This document shows positions 1 to 12,500 of a DNA stretch of 60,000 nt, in pieces; within the stretch, counting starts at the first letter, position 1; the number at the start of each line of letters is the position of its first letter. Source of the stretch: Hydractinia symbiolongicarpus. Lineage: Eukaryota > Cnidaria > Hydrozoa > Anthoathecata > Hydractiniidae. The notes under the pieces are model-generated. The model was not told where the DNA came from. It saw only the letters and a list, made by a program, of their open reading frames with translations, and made no database searches. The stretch spans positions 6,140,001 to 6,200,000 of the forward strand of contig NC_079881.1 of NCBI RefSeq assembly GCF_029227915.1, read 5' to 3'. The position numbers and the translations under genes are program-made.

Positions 1-349
1 TGCTACTTATTCAAGAAATGACTAGCTTTGTCCATTGTTGAAGTTCTGACTTACGTAAGCTTTTTAAGCATATGTTAAGGATTATGTAAAGCCTAAGAAC
101 ATGTTGTAAATTTTTTTCTTTTGTGAGCAGTTTTTTCTCTTTATTCCTTATGTCTGAATTAACCAGTATGTTGTGAGATTTAAGTGGCAATTATTGATGT
201 TTAAAACTCATACGCAATATTTTTCTCAAATAAACATATTTTGAGCCTGAAAAAGTACTTTTCATAAGCCTCCTTAAGTCTCATTTTAAATTTTAATTGG
301 TAATAAAAAAAATGTATGTGGTATGATAATAAAAGAAAAGAAAATGTAC
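1..349 (-). other. LOXHD1 intron, right part
   Basis: Non-coding AT-rich sequence downstream of exon 26. I see no PLAT motif and no repeat in it. Confidence 0.6.
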
Positions 350-504
350 CTGGTTGCGTTCAAACTTATCAAAATGGGTTTCAGATTTTTTGAGCTCTCT
401 TTCTCCAGTATCACCTTGATCACCATAGATGGTGAGGAACACATTTGAGTTTGTTCCACCACCTCTCATATCACCAGTGAAGACATGCACATCATACGTG
501 CTTG
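350..504 (-). CDS. LOXHD1: LOXHD1 exon 26: first part of PLAT repeat 9
   Basis: One exon, residues 1226-1277: [38 protein letters not shown] and ERNQ. The GDTGERxLKKS signature fits human PLAT 8 as remembered. The donor GTACAT at 349-344 is weak but the phase is 0. The second half of this repeat lies to the left of the window. Confidence 0.88.
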
Positions 505-3500
505 CTAAAAGAAAAGAGATAGAATTCACTTTAACAAAATTGCGATGTCTTCTGCATAATATCAAGAGAGTACAGTAAAAAACTTTATTAAGATCTTTGA
601 TGTATACAAAATCTTATAGATTATAGGAGCACCTGATACATTTTTTTTTCTTTTTTTTTTCTTTCAAATAAACTTTTTGGGCCTTAGAAACGTTTTAAGC
701 TGACATCCAATGTGCATAAGTTTAAATATTTACATTTGAGTCCCCTTCGTGTGCAAACAAAAAAAAAGACCAGAGATAAACAGTTGTCCAAACACAAGAA
801 AATAGTTACAAACTGGAATAAACCATTTTATTCGGTGATGCAATTTGCACTCCGAATGAAGTGTTTGAATTATTTGTCGACGTATCTGATGATCTAACAA
901 TCGAGAAAGAAACATTTAACACGCTTATTTTAAAAGCAGAAGCATTTTAGGAAAACATTTTATTATTCAGTTCATAGTTCATATTTTTTCAAGATTCTTT
1001 TTGTTGCAATTGTCTGGATTTGAAAAGAAATGACTATTTCCTCTTAAATTACTTCGGTTTTTCAAAATTTGATAAAAATCGTCCAAATGCATTAACGTTC
1101 TATAAGTGCGTGTGAAATTTGGATTTGTTTACAAGAACAAGTCACTCGTAAAACGTCAGAGTTTGTTTATATTTTTCTTCATGGACTATTTTGATCATAA
1201 CTCACTCCAGGTTCATTAAAAATTATCCTCAAACTTAAGTATCACATAATATACCTTTCGCAATGTGTTGAAAATGTTGAAAACATTAAATTTGATGAGA
1301 GGAGTGAGATGTGCTCAAAAACACTCATGGACTTTTTGATCTCGAAATACTCCGTATTTTAATATTTTATTATTTTTATCCATTAGTCACTATTAAAATG
1401 TATTTATTTTAAAATTTTGGAACATGCAAATTTGATACAGTAAAAAAGAAACGTGTCCTTAAACTCCACTTTTATATATAAAAACACAATATATAATAAA
1501 CAGCATGAAGTTGAGAACATAGGTACCTTCAACTACTAACTAAAATTAAAGATCAAAAATTAAATACAATAGTAATGTCAACTATAACTAACTAGAGTTT
1601 ATCATCACGGCAATAACCGCAAGCTGATCCAGTACAAAATTTGTTTCATAACGAAATTGATGAAATTCTTACCAGATAGGGAGTCTTTTCTAAGTCTTTT
1701 CCCTGACATATCATATGGAACAAGCTCTCTGACTATCTGGCCATCATCTTCACCTTTGGCAAACCAACGATTGCAGGGAAACAAATAATTACAATCATCT
1801 TCTTCTATTTCTTCTTCTTCAGGTTCTTCATCTGTTCTTTTTTGTTTCTTCAATGATTTTTTCTTTTGAGCAGAGTCCTTCTTCTTCTTTTTCATAGGAG
1901 GTTTCAAACGCCTTACAATGATCTGTAACAAAGGGAAGAGTGCCTTGAGTACAATTACAAATTTTTTTTGCTTCGCTGTCTTTTTTGGCTTTCCTCTTTA
2001 TAGGTTTCTGGTATTTTCAAATTGTGATTTGTGATTATAAAAATTCTCCTAGTTGATTAATCAGGTGTGAGATAAGGAATGACTGTTTAATATTTTATGA
2101 CATTGTTTCGCTTCACACACAATTATCCTCCTTAGGAAAGTGGAATAGTATCAACTTTTGACATTTGAAATTCAGACTTATTAGAAGTGTTAGATTCTTG
2201 TATTACAACGCAAGTTGTTTTAGTTTCTCTCCACTGACTGCTTATCTTATATTTTTCCTTGTAAAACGGATTACAAAGTTTTTTATTCAATAATTATAAT
2301 CATTTTTAGTTTAACTAATTAAGCTGCCTTTACCTAAATATATATACAGAATAATAAACAAAAAAAATGAGCACTGGTCAATTAAATCACCTTGTCTAAA
2401 AACCATGCTGCACCCATACCAGCATTGTCATGACCAACTCGAAGTTTTGTCAACAATCCAATCTCATCACTTTCAATCTAAAAAAACATAATATTTGTGG
2501 TTTCATTATTCTAAAACGAAAAAATAACCAAAAACAACAATTTCTTTCGGATTATTTTAATATGAAGTTTTAGGACATAAGCACTTTGAAACAAGAAATT
2601 GCAAAATGTTTAGATAGATCACTAAATAATTTTTTTTAATGTTATATTACATTCAAATGTTAACAAGAATTTCACAACATTAACTTGGGCATAGCTTACC
2701 TTAAATTTATCAACTTCGTTCCTTTCAAAGTTATCTGTTTTACTGCGTAACCAGAATTCTTCAGATTTCCCTTCTTTTCCATAAAGCACAACAAAAACAT
2801 TAGCGTCTGTTCCAGCTCCACGAACGTCACCAGTGTGGACCTCAATTTCATATGGCACTTCTATGATTATGAATAATATCAGAGCAAATATAATTGTGCA
2901 GTATCAAAAAATACGACTATTTTAGAAAGAAACACAAACCAAAAAAAAATGTTGTACAATGTCAAAATAAAAATCTTTCATTACGTTAACGAGAACCAAA
3001 ACCCAAAACATTTACAAATGTGATGTAGCATTTTACAGGTACTGTTTCCACCTAACATGTTCATTACTTCCAGGCGATTACATTCAATGAAGATCAAGTT
3101 TTGATTCTTTCTACACAATTTGACTATTTTGTTGGGATTCAGTTTTTTCAATAAAAAACTAGCTTAACATACAGTAACGTAAGTTTTCTTTCCCTTTCAG
3201 AGCTGCTTTAAAATATCACATGAAAAATACTGTGTAAATATTGAAAGTTTTCCATTCCAATAACACTTGAATACAAAATACAAATACAAAAAAAAAAATA
3301 CAAAAAACAACAACAAAAAACAACAACAAAAAAACTGCCATGTTTCATAAGAAAGGAACTTACTTTTTGACATTTCTATTTCTTCACTTGGATATAATTC
3401 CCGTTCAATCAAACCATCATCTTCATCAGAAGCAAGCCATCTGTTACATGCAAATTTCAATTGCTGTCCATGTGATGGTACATCAACAGTTACAGAATCC

Positions 3501-6500
3501 AAAAACCAGCCAGCACCAAAACCTTTTCCATCATGACCAATAATAACTTTTTTCACCTGTGAAAAGCAACATTTACTATGAAAATACCATCAAGAATAAC
3601 AGAGTACCTTACTACTAAAATTTAGTAAGGTATAAAGGTGACATTAATCAAAACTTTTTCTTTTTCTTTAGTATGAAAATAAGACAAATAAAATATACAA
3701 AACAAGAAAAACAGACAAATGGTCTAAAGATAGAATTAAAATAAAATAAACATTTCTAGCGAAGTCTTTTCATTATATACCACGGATTTTAAGTCAGCAG
3801 AAATTTTAATCATAACTTTAACAGAGTTTACCTCAGAAGTTGTTTGGTATGCACCATTTTAGGAGATATTGCATTTTTAGGACATAATTTTCGAAAAAAA
3901 TGTCTGAAATTGATGCTCGTTAGACTGGACACAAGGAAATTCATATATATAATGACAAAAAAGAAAATATTTTTTTAGTGTTGAACATCCCCTTCTTTGC
4001 TTTTTATTTACATGGAATTTTGTTTGAAAAATAAGATTTCAAAGTTACTAAAAATGCTTTTCAAAAAAAACCCATTATTTAGAAATTTAAAAAGAGAGAT
4101 ATAAAGTTCATAAGTAAATTCTTTCAAAAGATCAATAAAAACTTGCCTTGCCAATATCCATAGCTTCTAGTGTAAACATATCGGTGCGACCTCTCTCCCA
4201 TTTATCTTTTGTGTTTTCTGCTTGTCTCAACTGCAGTTTACCAGTATCAGACTTATCACCAAACAAGATCAAGTAAACGTTAGCATCCGTTCCAGCACCT
4301 CGAAGGTCACCGGTTTTGACACCAACATGGTAAGAAGTAGCTAAGAATGTGAAAAGTTATCGCATTTTTTATTTCTTTTCTCTGTTACGTAGAACAGACA
4401 CTAAATAATTTATTTGAAAAATCAGTGGAAACATAAAATGTATCTTTCAACTTATGCTGCAAAATGAAGGTTTTAAAAAGATATCAATAAAATGTTTTTT
4501 TCTATGCTATTAAAAACATTTACTTTTTAGTAATGTTGCAGTGTCTCCAACAGGAATCTCTCGAACAATTTGTCCATCATCTTCATCAGAAGCAAGCCAC
4601 CTAAATATTAATACGATCGTTATAATATATCTGTTTTAGAGCATCTTATAGGATCTTATCCACTTAAGAAGAAATGCAACAAGTTTTATGCTACGTCAAA
4701 ATCCGTAATTTGGTTTTTAGCACTTAAGACAAATTTCTATTTTCACTTTTAAGGAAAAGTGTGTATCAACATTGACACGTGCAAACAGACTTTGTGTATT
4801 ATTACATAGCTCAATATTTTTGCTGTGTTGTGTGACATAACCTTGTCAGACATCAATTAGTGCATTTCAGTTCACTATTTCATTGTTTTTTTTATCACCA
4901 ACATTAAAAAATACTATAAGGAAGGACAATAATGTTTTTTATAAGAATTGATATGGCACATTAATTTCTCAACAACAACATACCGATTGCATAAGAAGGG
5001 ATAATTCTCATTAGTAATAGGATCTTTAACAATCACTTTATCAAGAAACCATCCTGCACCAGCATTTTTTCCATCATGCCCAATACGAATAGATTCCAAT
5101 GCAGAAAGAGAAACAGCTTCAACTATGAATTCATCAATCTAAAAGTAACGGAAAGAATGGTATGTATAGACTTTAGGACAAATCACTAATTGGCCACAAA
5201 TATGACATCATATTGACAAGTCCTTAGGTGAGCCAACAAGTTAATAAACTTGCAAGAAACTATGATACAGAGAGTTCTTTATATCTTTTTCGACCAATAC
5301 TGAATTATAACTGATGGTTCCATCCCTAAATTTTCGCCTAGCAAACATTTCGAAATTTAGTTTCCTTAGTTACTATGAACACTAAACAGATATCCTATTA
5401 TTTCTCATTTTTAAGCAAGCACTATGAAAGTCTGTCACAGTTTGAAAATTGGAACTGTAATTTCAGAACCAAATATCAGAGAGAGAGATAAAAAAATTAA
5501 ATAAGTGATACAAGTAAAAATATATATACATTGTATTCTTTGAGATATATCATTAGATTGTTAGATATCCAGCCATATAACAGGCTATTATAACATATAT
5601 AAGATACTAGTATATAATTACATCACCACCTAATAAAAATACATTTCTGATTCCTGCAACAAAAAATTAAAAGTCGTTTCATAATAAATATAGCATTTCT
5701 TGTTTGACATAACAATTTTACCTGTTTACGTTCAAATTTGTTGCGATTAGTACTTGATTTGAGTAAGGGTCTGTCACCAGTATCACCTCTCTCACCAAAC
5801 ATATTTATAAAAACATTAGCATCAGTTCCAGCACCACGCTTGTCAGCAGTGTGTACAGAGACTTGGTATGGTATTACTACAGAACAAGAATAAATGACAC
5901 ACATGTTTATTGTTTATTCTGGCTTAAAATAGAATCATAAAATAATATTGGGTTGCTAGAAAACCGGAATTCTTTTGAAATATGTTCACTATTGTTCGTA
6001 TCTTCGAGTTTTAGTTTTCGCATAAAAAAGGAATGCAATATAAAATTCAATAACTCATGTGATGAAAGATTTTATTTCGCCTGAAGTGACCACTGTGAAA
6101 ACACTTTTAACTTATCAAAGCAGTATTAACAAAACATAAAAAGTTAAGCATGAATTAAAGATTTTTTCAGAGGGTTTTGTTTTCTAATCATATATGGATA
6201 ACAGACTGAGATGCAGGCGATAAAACTTTTAAAAAGTTTACATGGTAGTGGATCAGATGTTCCTCCAACAGCAGCTAATTCTCGAACACATTGGCCATCG
6301 TCTTCTCCAGTACCAAGCCATCTGTTGCATTCAAAAGAATATCGTTCATTGGTTATAGTGTTCTCTAAAAATATCTATAAAAATAAAAAAACAAGTTCAT
6401 CTCGTTTCAGTTAATAATCTAGTATGGTTATTAATAACGTCGAGCGAAGGTGATTTTGTATTTGAAATAACCTTAGAGTACTAAAATCCTACCTTCTCCA

Positions 6501-9500
6501 AATGCCAGTCTGCATACATCTTAGAATTATCATGCCAAATTCGAAGCTTGTAAGGTGATCCAACGTCTTTAATTTCTACTTTCAACTTATCAATATTTCC
6601 ACGCTCAAAGTTGTCTGTTTTGTTTCGGAGTAGTATTTCTTCACTTTTCCCTTTGTCACCATACAATACCATGAATACATTTGCGTCTGTTCCAGCTCCA
6701 CGAATATCACTAGTGTGAACTGCAACATTCCAGACATTTTCTAAAAGTTTTTCCATAAAATTAGTTTTCTTAGTTCATGCGTAATCAATAATAAATTGTC
6801 AACTACAACACAACTGTAAATAATGGAGGCTCTAATCATTTAAACATTGCCAGGTAACACTAACACAAAATTGAAAACATTGTACTAAAGTAATGAGTTT
6901 CTTAAACATTGCTTACTTGCTTCACGCTGCTTTCTATAATCAATATCTTCTACCAGATCTCTTTCAATTAATTTATCCCCCTCATCATCAGCTAACCACT
7001 GCCGACAAAAAAATGTTTGCTCAATTCCAGTTGTAGGAGCATCAATAACAGCCTGTAAGATTGAAAATGTAATTGTGAAATAGAAACTACAAGATACATT
7101 AAAAGTAATCCCTGGGCATGTATAATAATAGTAGAGATAGCCTGGAAAAGATCCCAACCATAAACTTTGTAGATTTACAATCAAGATAAGGTATAAAAAT
7201 TGATATCCTTCATAAGGATTAATTATTCTTAAGGGTTTTGTTGTATAACAATCCTGAATTTGGTGCAGCAGAGCAAAGCAAAATCACTTCAAATCCATGT
7301 AACTTACTTTTTCAAGGTACCATCCTGCTCCGACACCAGAATTATCATGACCAATAGTTACATGATGGATTGGACTTAACTCTTCGGCACATTCTACATT
7401 AAATATATCTGTACGCCCACGTTCAAAATTATCTTTGCTGCCGTTTCTTATCCATAATTTTCCACTGTTTAAATCACCATCCTTGCCACCATATAGGATT
7501 ACATAAACTTTAGCACTGGTGCCAGCACCCCTGATATCACCAGTTGTGATGTTAATAATGTAAGGTAGACCTAAATTGAGAAAAAATTTAAAAAAATTTG
7601 ACATAATCAAATAAAAAACTAGGCATTCAAAACAATATTAAAAGACAATTAGAGACTATGGTATTTTGTTCAAGATACCTGGCATAAAGTCACTATCACC
7701 ATTCATAACTATCAAGTCCCTAGATATTTGTCCATCATCTTCTGATTCAGACAACCAGCGACCGCATGGAAATTCATAAGTTTGTTTTTCGCCATCTCTT
7801 ATCACAACCTGACAAAAAACACAATAATGATAAAGATACTTCGCAAGACAGTAACAAGGTGCATAATTCCTGCAACTTTGCACCATAAAAATGTTTTAAT
7901 GCAATTAGTGTGCATTGTATCCATTCTTTTTTTCTTATAGATTTCTATATAGTATATCAGTATATTAACCTTTCAACCAATACATTGACTGGGAAAGGGG
8001 GTCAATTTAACCATTTTACTTCATGTTGTTTTATAAATTTTAGGGCATCATTATCAGATAACTTTTTATGTCATTATGACATAATGTGAATTTATTGTTA
8101 TGTCATTTTGATGTAGTGACACCATTTTTTCTTCGCTATGTAATTTTGAATGTTTATGCTGTTTATAATTGTAATAAAGATTTAATTTTTTTGCTTCCTA
8201 CATTTCCATTTACCATACTCCACATTTTAAAAGGTGGCAATGAATAACAAAAACATCTTATTAAATATTGAATTGGGACACCCTTATACTCCAAAAGATT
8301 TATTACAAAATTAACCATACCTTTTCTAGAAACCAACCTGCTGCTACACCTTTGTTGTCATGACGAATTCTCACTCGAGTCAAAGGACCAATATTTGCAC
8401 TCTCAACATTAAATGTGTCGATCCTGTAAATATATGTTTAAATAAAATGTTTTTAATGCTCTTTAACAGTTGAAATACTACAAGCCATAAAATATCAGTT
8501 GATAGCATATCAAATGCTGACTTAAACTTAACTGAATAGCGTAACTGGGTTTCCTTTATTGTATTTTTACTGGAACATTTTTATTTTTTAATTGTTAAGA
8601 AATAGAAGGTACAAATACCTTTAATTTCTAAAAACCACAACAATGAATAATTAAAATTTTGAAAGCACCACAATTACAACTTATTAACAAATAAACAAAA
8701 AGAATGTTACTTTTTTCTCTCAAAATTATTCTTTGAGTCGTTAAGCTTCATTTCTGTCGAGCTACCATTTTTGCTGAATAATGTAATGTAAACATTAGCA
8801 TCAGTTCCAGCACCTCTCACATCACCAGTATGCGTAGATATAACATATTTGTGAGCTAAAAAAATAGAAGAAAACAATCATAAAAAGGTTATGGAGACTC
8901 TAGTAAAGCGTGGTATTTCCGGTGTGTAATGTAACACATAGAAACAGTACTCAATTGCAAATGACTAGTCCTACAGGCCTGCTGAAACAAATGCAGTTGT
9001 TGATTAAACATTCTTAATCCTACTTATTTGTATGGAAATTAACAAAAAAGGAATCCCACGTTTCGTACTCACTCTTTTAGTAAAATATACCTAAAGGAAA
9101 TGTAGACCTGTCGTACCATTTACAAGTAGAAAGATTCCAGCTTCTGATGAGTTATCTTAAAGAACTACAATGGTGATCTTAAAAACAAAACTAGCATAAA
9201 AAGCCGACAGGAAATACATCTCACCACTTTGAACATTGTCAAGACTTTTCGTACCAAGCAACAGTCGAGAAATCTGTCCATCACCATCATCTTTTGATAA
9301 CCAATTGTTACATAAAAAATACCATTTGTCTTTTCGTTCATGTGTATTGGTCACTATAACCTAATATGATAAGTAAAATAAATAAATACAGAATATAATT
9401 TCCTCCTTAATGAAAATAGTAGGCTGGTTAGGGTGGTAGCTTAAAAGTAGGTAGCTAAAGCTACTTCAACAATGAATTCAAGTCCTCAAGAGATGCCATT

Positions 9501-12500
9501 CTACCACAGCATTTCCCTCTTTAAAAGATTATTTTTTTCTTACGCGATCTAGAAACCATCCAGGAGCAAATCCAGTGTTGTCATGATCAATCCTAAAAAA
9601 TAAGGAAAATACCCTCTACTAAAGAAAATCAAATAAGTAAGCATTGACTCTAACTAGTATTTACCACTTCCATATTTATTTTTACATTCACAAATAATGT
9701 TGCTCTTTAAAATACTAAAAGTTTTCCATTTTTTAGAAAAGATGTATTTTCCCATCTACCTTATTGAAGACGCCCAAGGTACAATACAATGTTGGACTTA
9801 TATGATAGAGCTCAAAAGTCGGTTAACAATTCCTTTCAAAACTTGGTTGTAATAAAATTTTCTGTGTAAGCTTTTATAGGCCCTATATGTTTACTCACAT
9901 AATTTGATTGCAAACTGACCTGCAAGGTATGGGATCGTCCATACAAAAATTAAGAGGCTTGGGACGAGCAAATGAGTGTCATTTTGGCAAAAAATTATGT
10001 AAATCAATTCACCTTTATAATATCTATTAATTGAAAAAGTGTAAATGACTTCCCTTAACAGGTCTAATGACTAATGATAGAAAATGTCAAAATTTGCTAC
10101 TACTTAAATATGACATCATAATTTTTGCAGCATAATTAAATCTGAAATCCTTTAAAAGTGAATATCTTAAAAAACAAAAAGAGCTTGTTAACCAACGTTT
10201 TAAGCCAACATCATTTTATACCTTGGGTTTTCTTTAATCCTTATTTATATTATGAAATTTCACAGCATGCAAACTTTAAGATTGAAAAATCTGAAAGTAT
10301 ATCTTAACCAGGTGTTTAATTCTTAATGTTGTTAAAACCGCAACAGAGCGATGTTGAGAAAACACCTTGTGTAATACAGCCTTCCTTTTTTATGTCAACA
10401 CTCAGCAATTAAATGCCAAAATGATTACAGAATTCCAGATTCACATTGGAAATGTTTTGCTGACTTTCTATAAAGTGGATGTTGAATTTGAATTTAATGA
10501 ACTTAAAAGAGCTCTCATTTTTCTCCTAATTTAACTGTTGTTTAATGTATGGGAGCGCGCAATTGCATTTATAAATTGAAAAAAAAAACACAAGTTTGCT
10601 GATGTGAAATACAAGTTTGCTGGTGTGGAGCAGGAAAATGGCATTTCACATTCAGCAATATTTTACTGATTCTAAATTGAACTAGAAAGGCAGATTCAGC
10701 ACTACAGTAAAATTTTTATTTTAAAAGTTTTCCACTTACATAATTCTCTGAATCTTGCCCAAATACTTCACTTTAATTTTAAATAAATCTGTTTGCCCAC
10801 GTTCAAAAGTATTGATGTTTCTGAAACAAACATAGTACCATAAGACAGAAATAAGGGAAACAATATTGAACAGTAGTGAATGCAACGAATCTTTAAAGTT
10901 TAATCTTTTAATCTCAGTTTATGACAGGTTAACTTCTGCAGAATATGGCATAAAAATATAATCTCACCTGTTAACTAGCTGGACTCTACGGGTGTTACCT
11001 CGATCGCCATACATTGTGAGAAAAACATGTGCGTCAGTACCAGCCCCTCGTTCATTTCCTGTGACAACTTCAACTTCGTACACTAAAAAAAAACATTTGT
11101 TAGTTAATATTTGGACTTATATCCACACTTTAGGTGCTTTGTAGTTGTATCGTTAGAGCAGTGCAAACATGGTCACCCCTTTTACCCAAAAATTAAATTG
11201 ACGCAAACTAATTTATGCTCTGACACAGTTTTTATTTGTCTTCAAATTAATCCTAAAAATGGATTGTAAGCCAAGATCAGGCTCATAGTAGAAAAACTAT
11301 GGGACAGACATGCTTTCAACTTTTTCAACCGAATATGACTATCTTTAAAATCATACGGATGTGTTTTTTACAATATATTAATAACACAACAATGTTTAAC
11401 CTTTGAAAGACATGCCAGTTATGGCAATTTACAGACCCGTAACAAAAATATAAAATGTAAACTTGATTATGGAAGACACATAAAAAAATTGAACTTAATA
11501 AAAAACGTTTTTGTAAATTATCCCTTTACAAAAATTGCATTAGATTAACATGCGAACTTTTACAAAAAGGCGAAAAGTTTAAAAAATTATGTTTAGTGAG
11601 ACATGGGCAGTGAAGCAGGAAGATCTTGACCGTTTAGAAAGGAATGATATGAGAATGGTTAGGTGGATGTGTAATGCCAGTCTGAGAGACAGAAAGAGTT
11701 CAGATGAGCTAAGAAGCAGGCTAAGTCTCTGTAGAATTAAAGATGTTATCCAGATAAGAAGATTGAATTGGCTGGGGCACTTGGAAAGAATGGAGGAGGA
11801 TAATTGGGTAAGAAAGTGTAGAGACTTGATAGTTCCTGGGGCAAAGCCCAGAGGCAGACCGAGAAAGACTTGGCAGGAGGTTATAAGGACAGACTTGATA
11901 GAGAGGAAGTTGAGTTTAGATCTAACACAGTCTAGATCAGATTGGAAGAGGGTCATTAATATACCCCGTCCAACCCATGCTAGCATGGAAAACGGACGTT
12001 AAGCCGAGAATGATGATGAATGATGATGATGATGTTTAACATCAGTCAAGAGACAGAAGGAGTTCCATATGTCTATAATGTGATCATTTTTAGCCTATTT
12101 CACGCATGCCACCTCCATTCAATGGAAAAGATTATAAACTACGGCTTTTGATTATCTGTTCTATATTTTAACCTACTGAAAACTCCATCATCAGCAACTG
12201 AGATCTTGATAGGCAGCACTTATATATTCCTAAATTTTTACAGCACTTAAGAAGTTGTAGTTACAAAGAAATATTTTCTATATGAAAATTCCTTTATGGG
12301 GTTATTGAGACAGTAACAAAGCAGGTCATTAAAATAACATATTTATACATACCAACACGTTCTGGTCTCTGGTCGTCAGAAGCAGGCTTTAAAATTCGTT
12401 TAACTTGGCAATCACTTTCATACAAGGATAACCATGATTGGCAAGGGAAGATCCATGATTTTTTAGTTTTTTGATTTTTTACCATGACTTCCTCTAGATA

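Noticed and set aside
9420-9520. Possible tRNA-related SINE head on the minus strand
   Set aside because: A- and B-box matches are weak and no body shared with the other SINEs follows.
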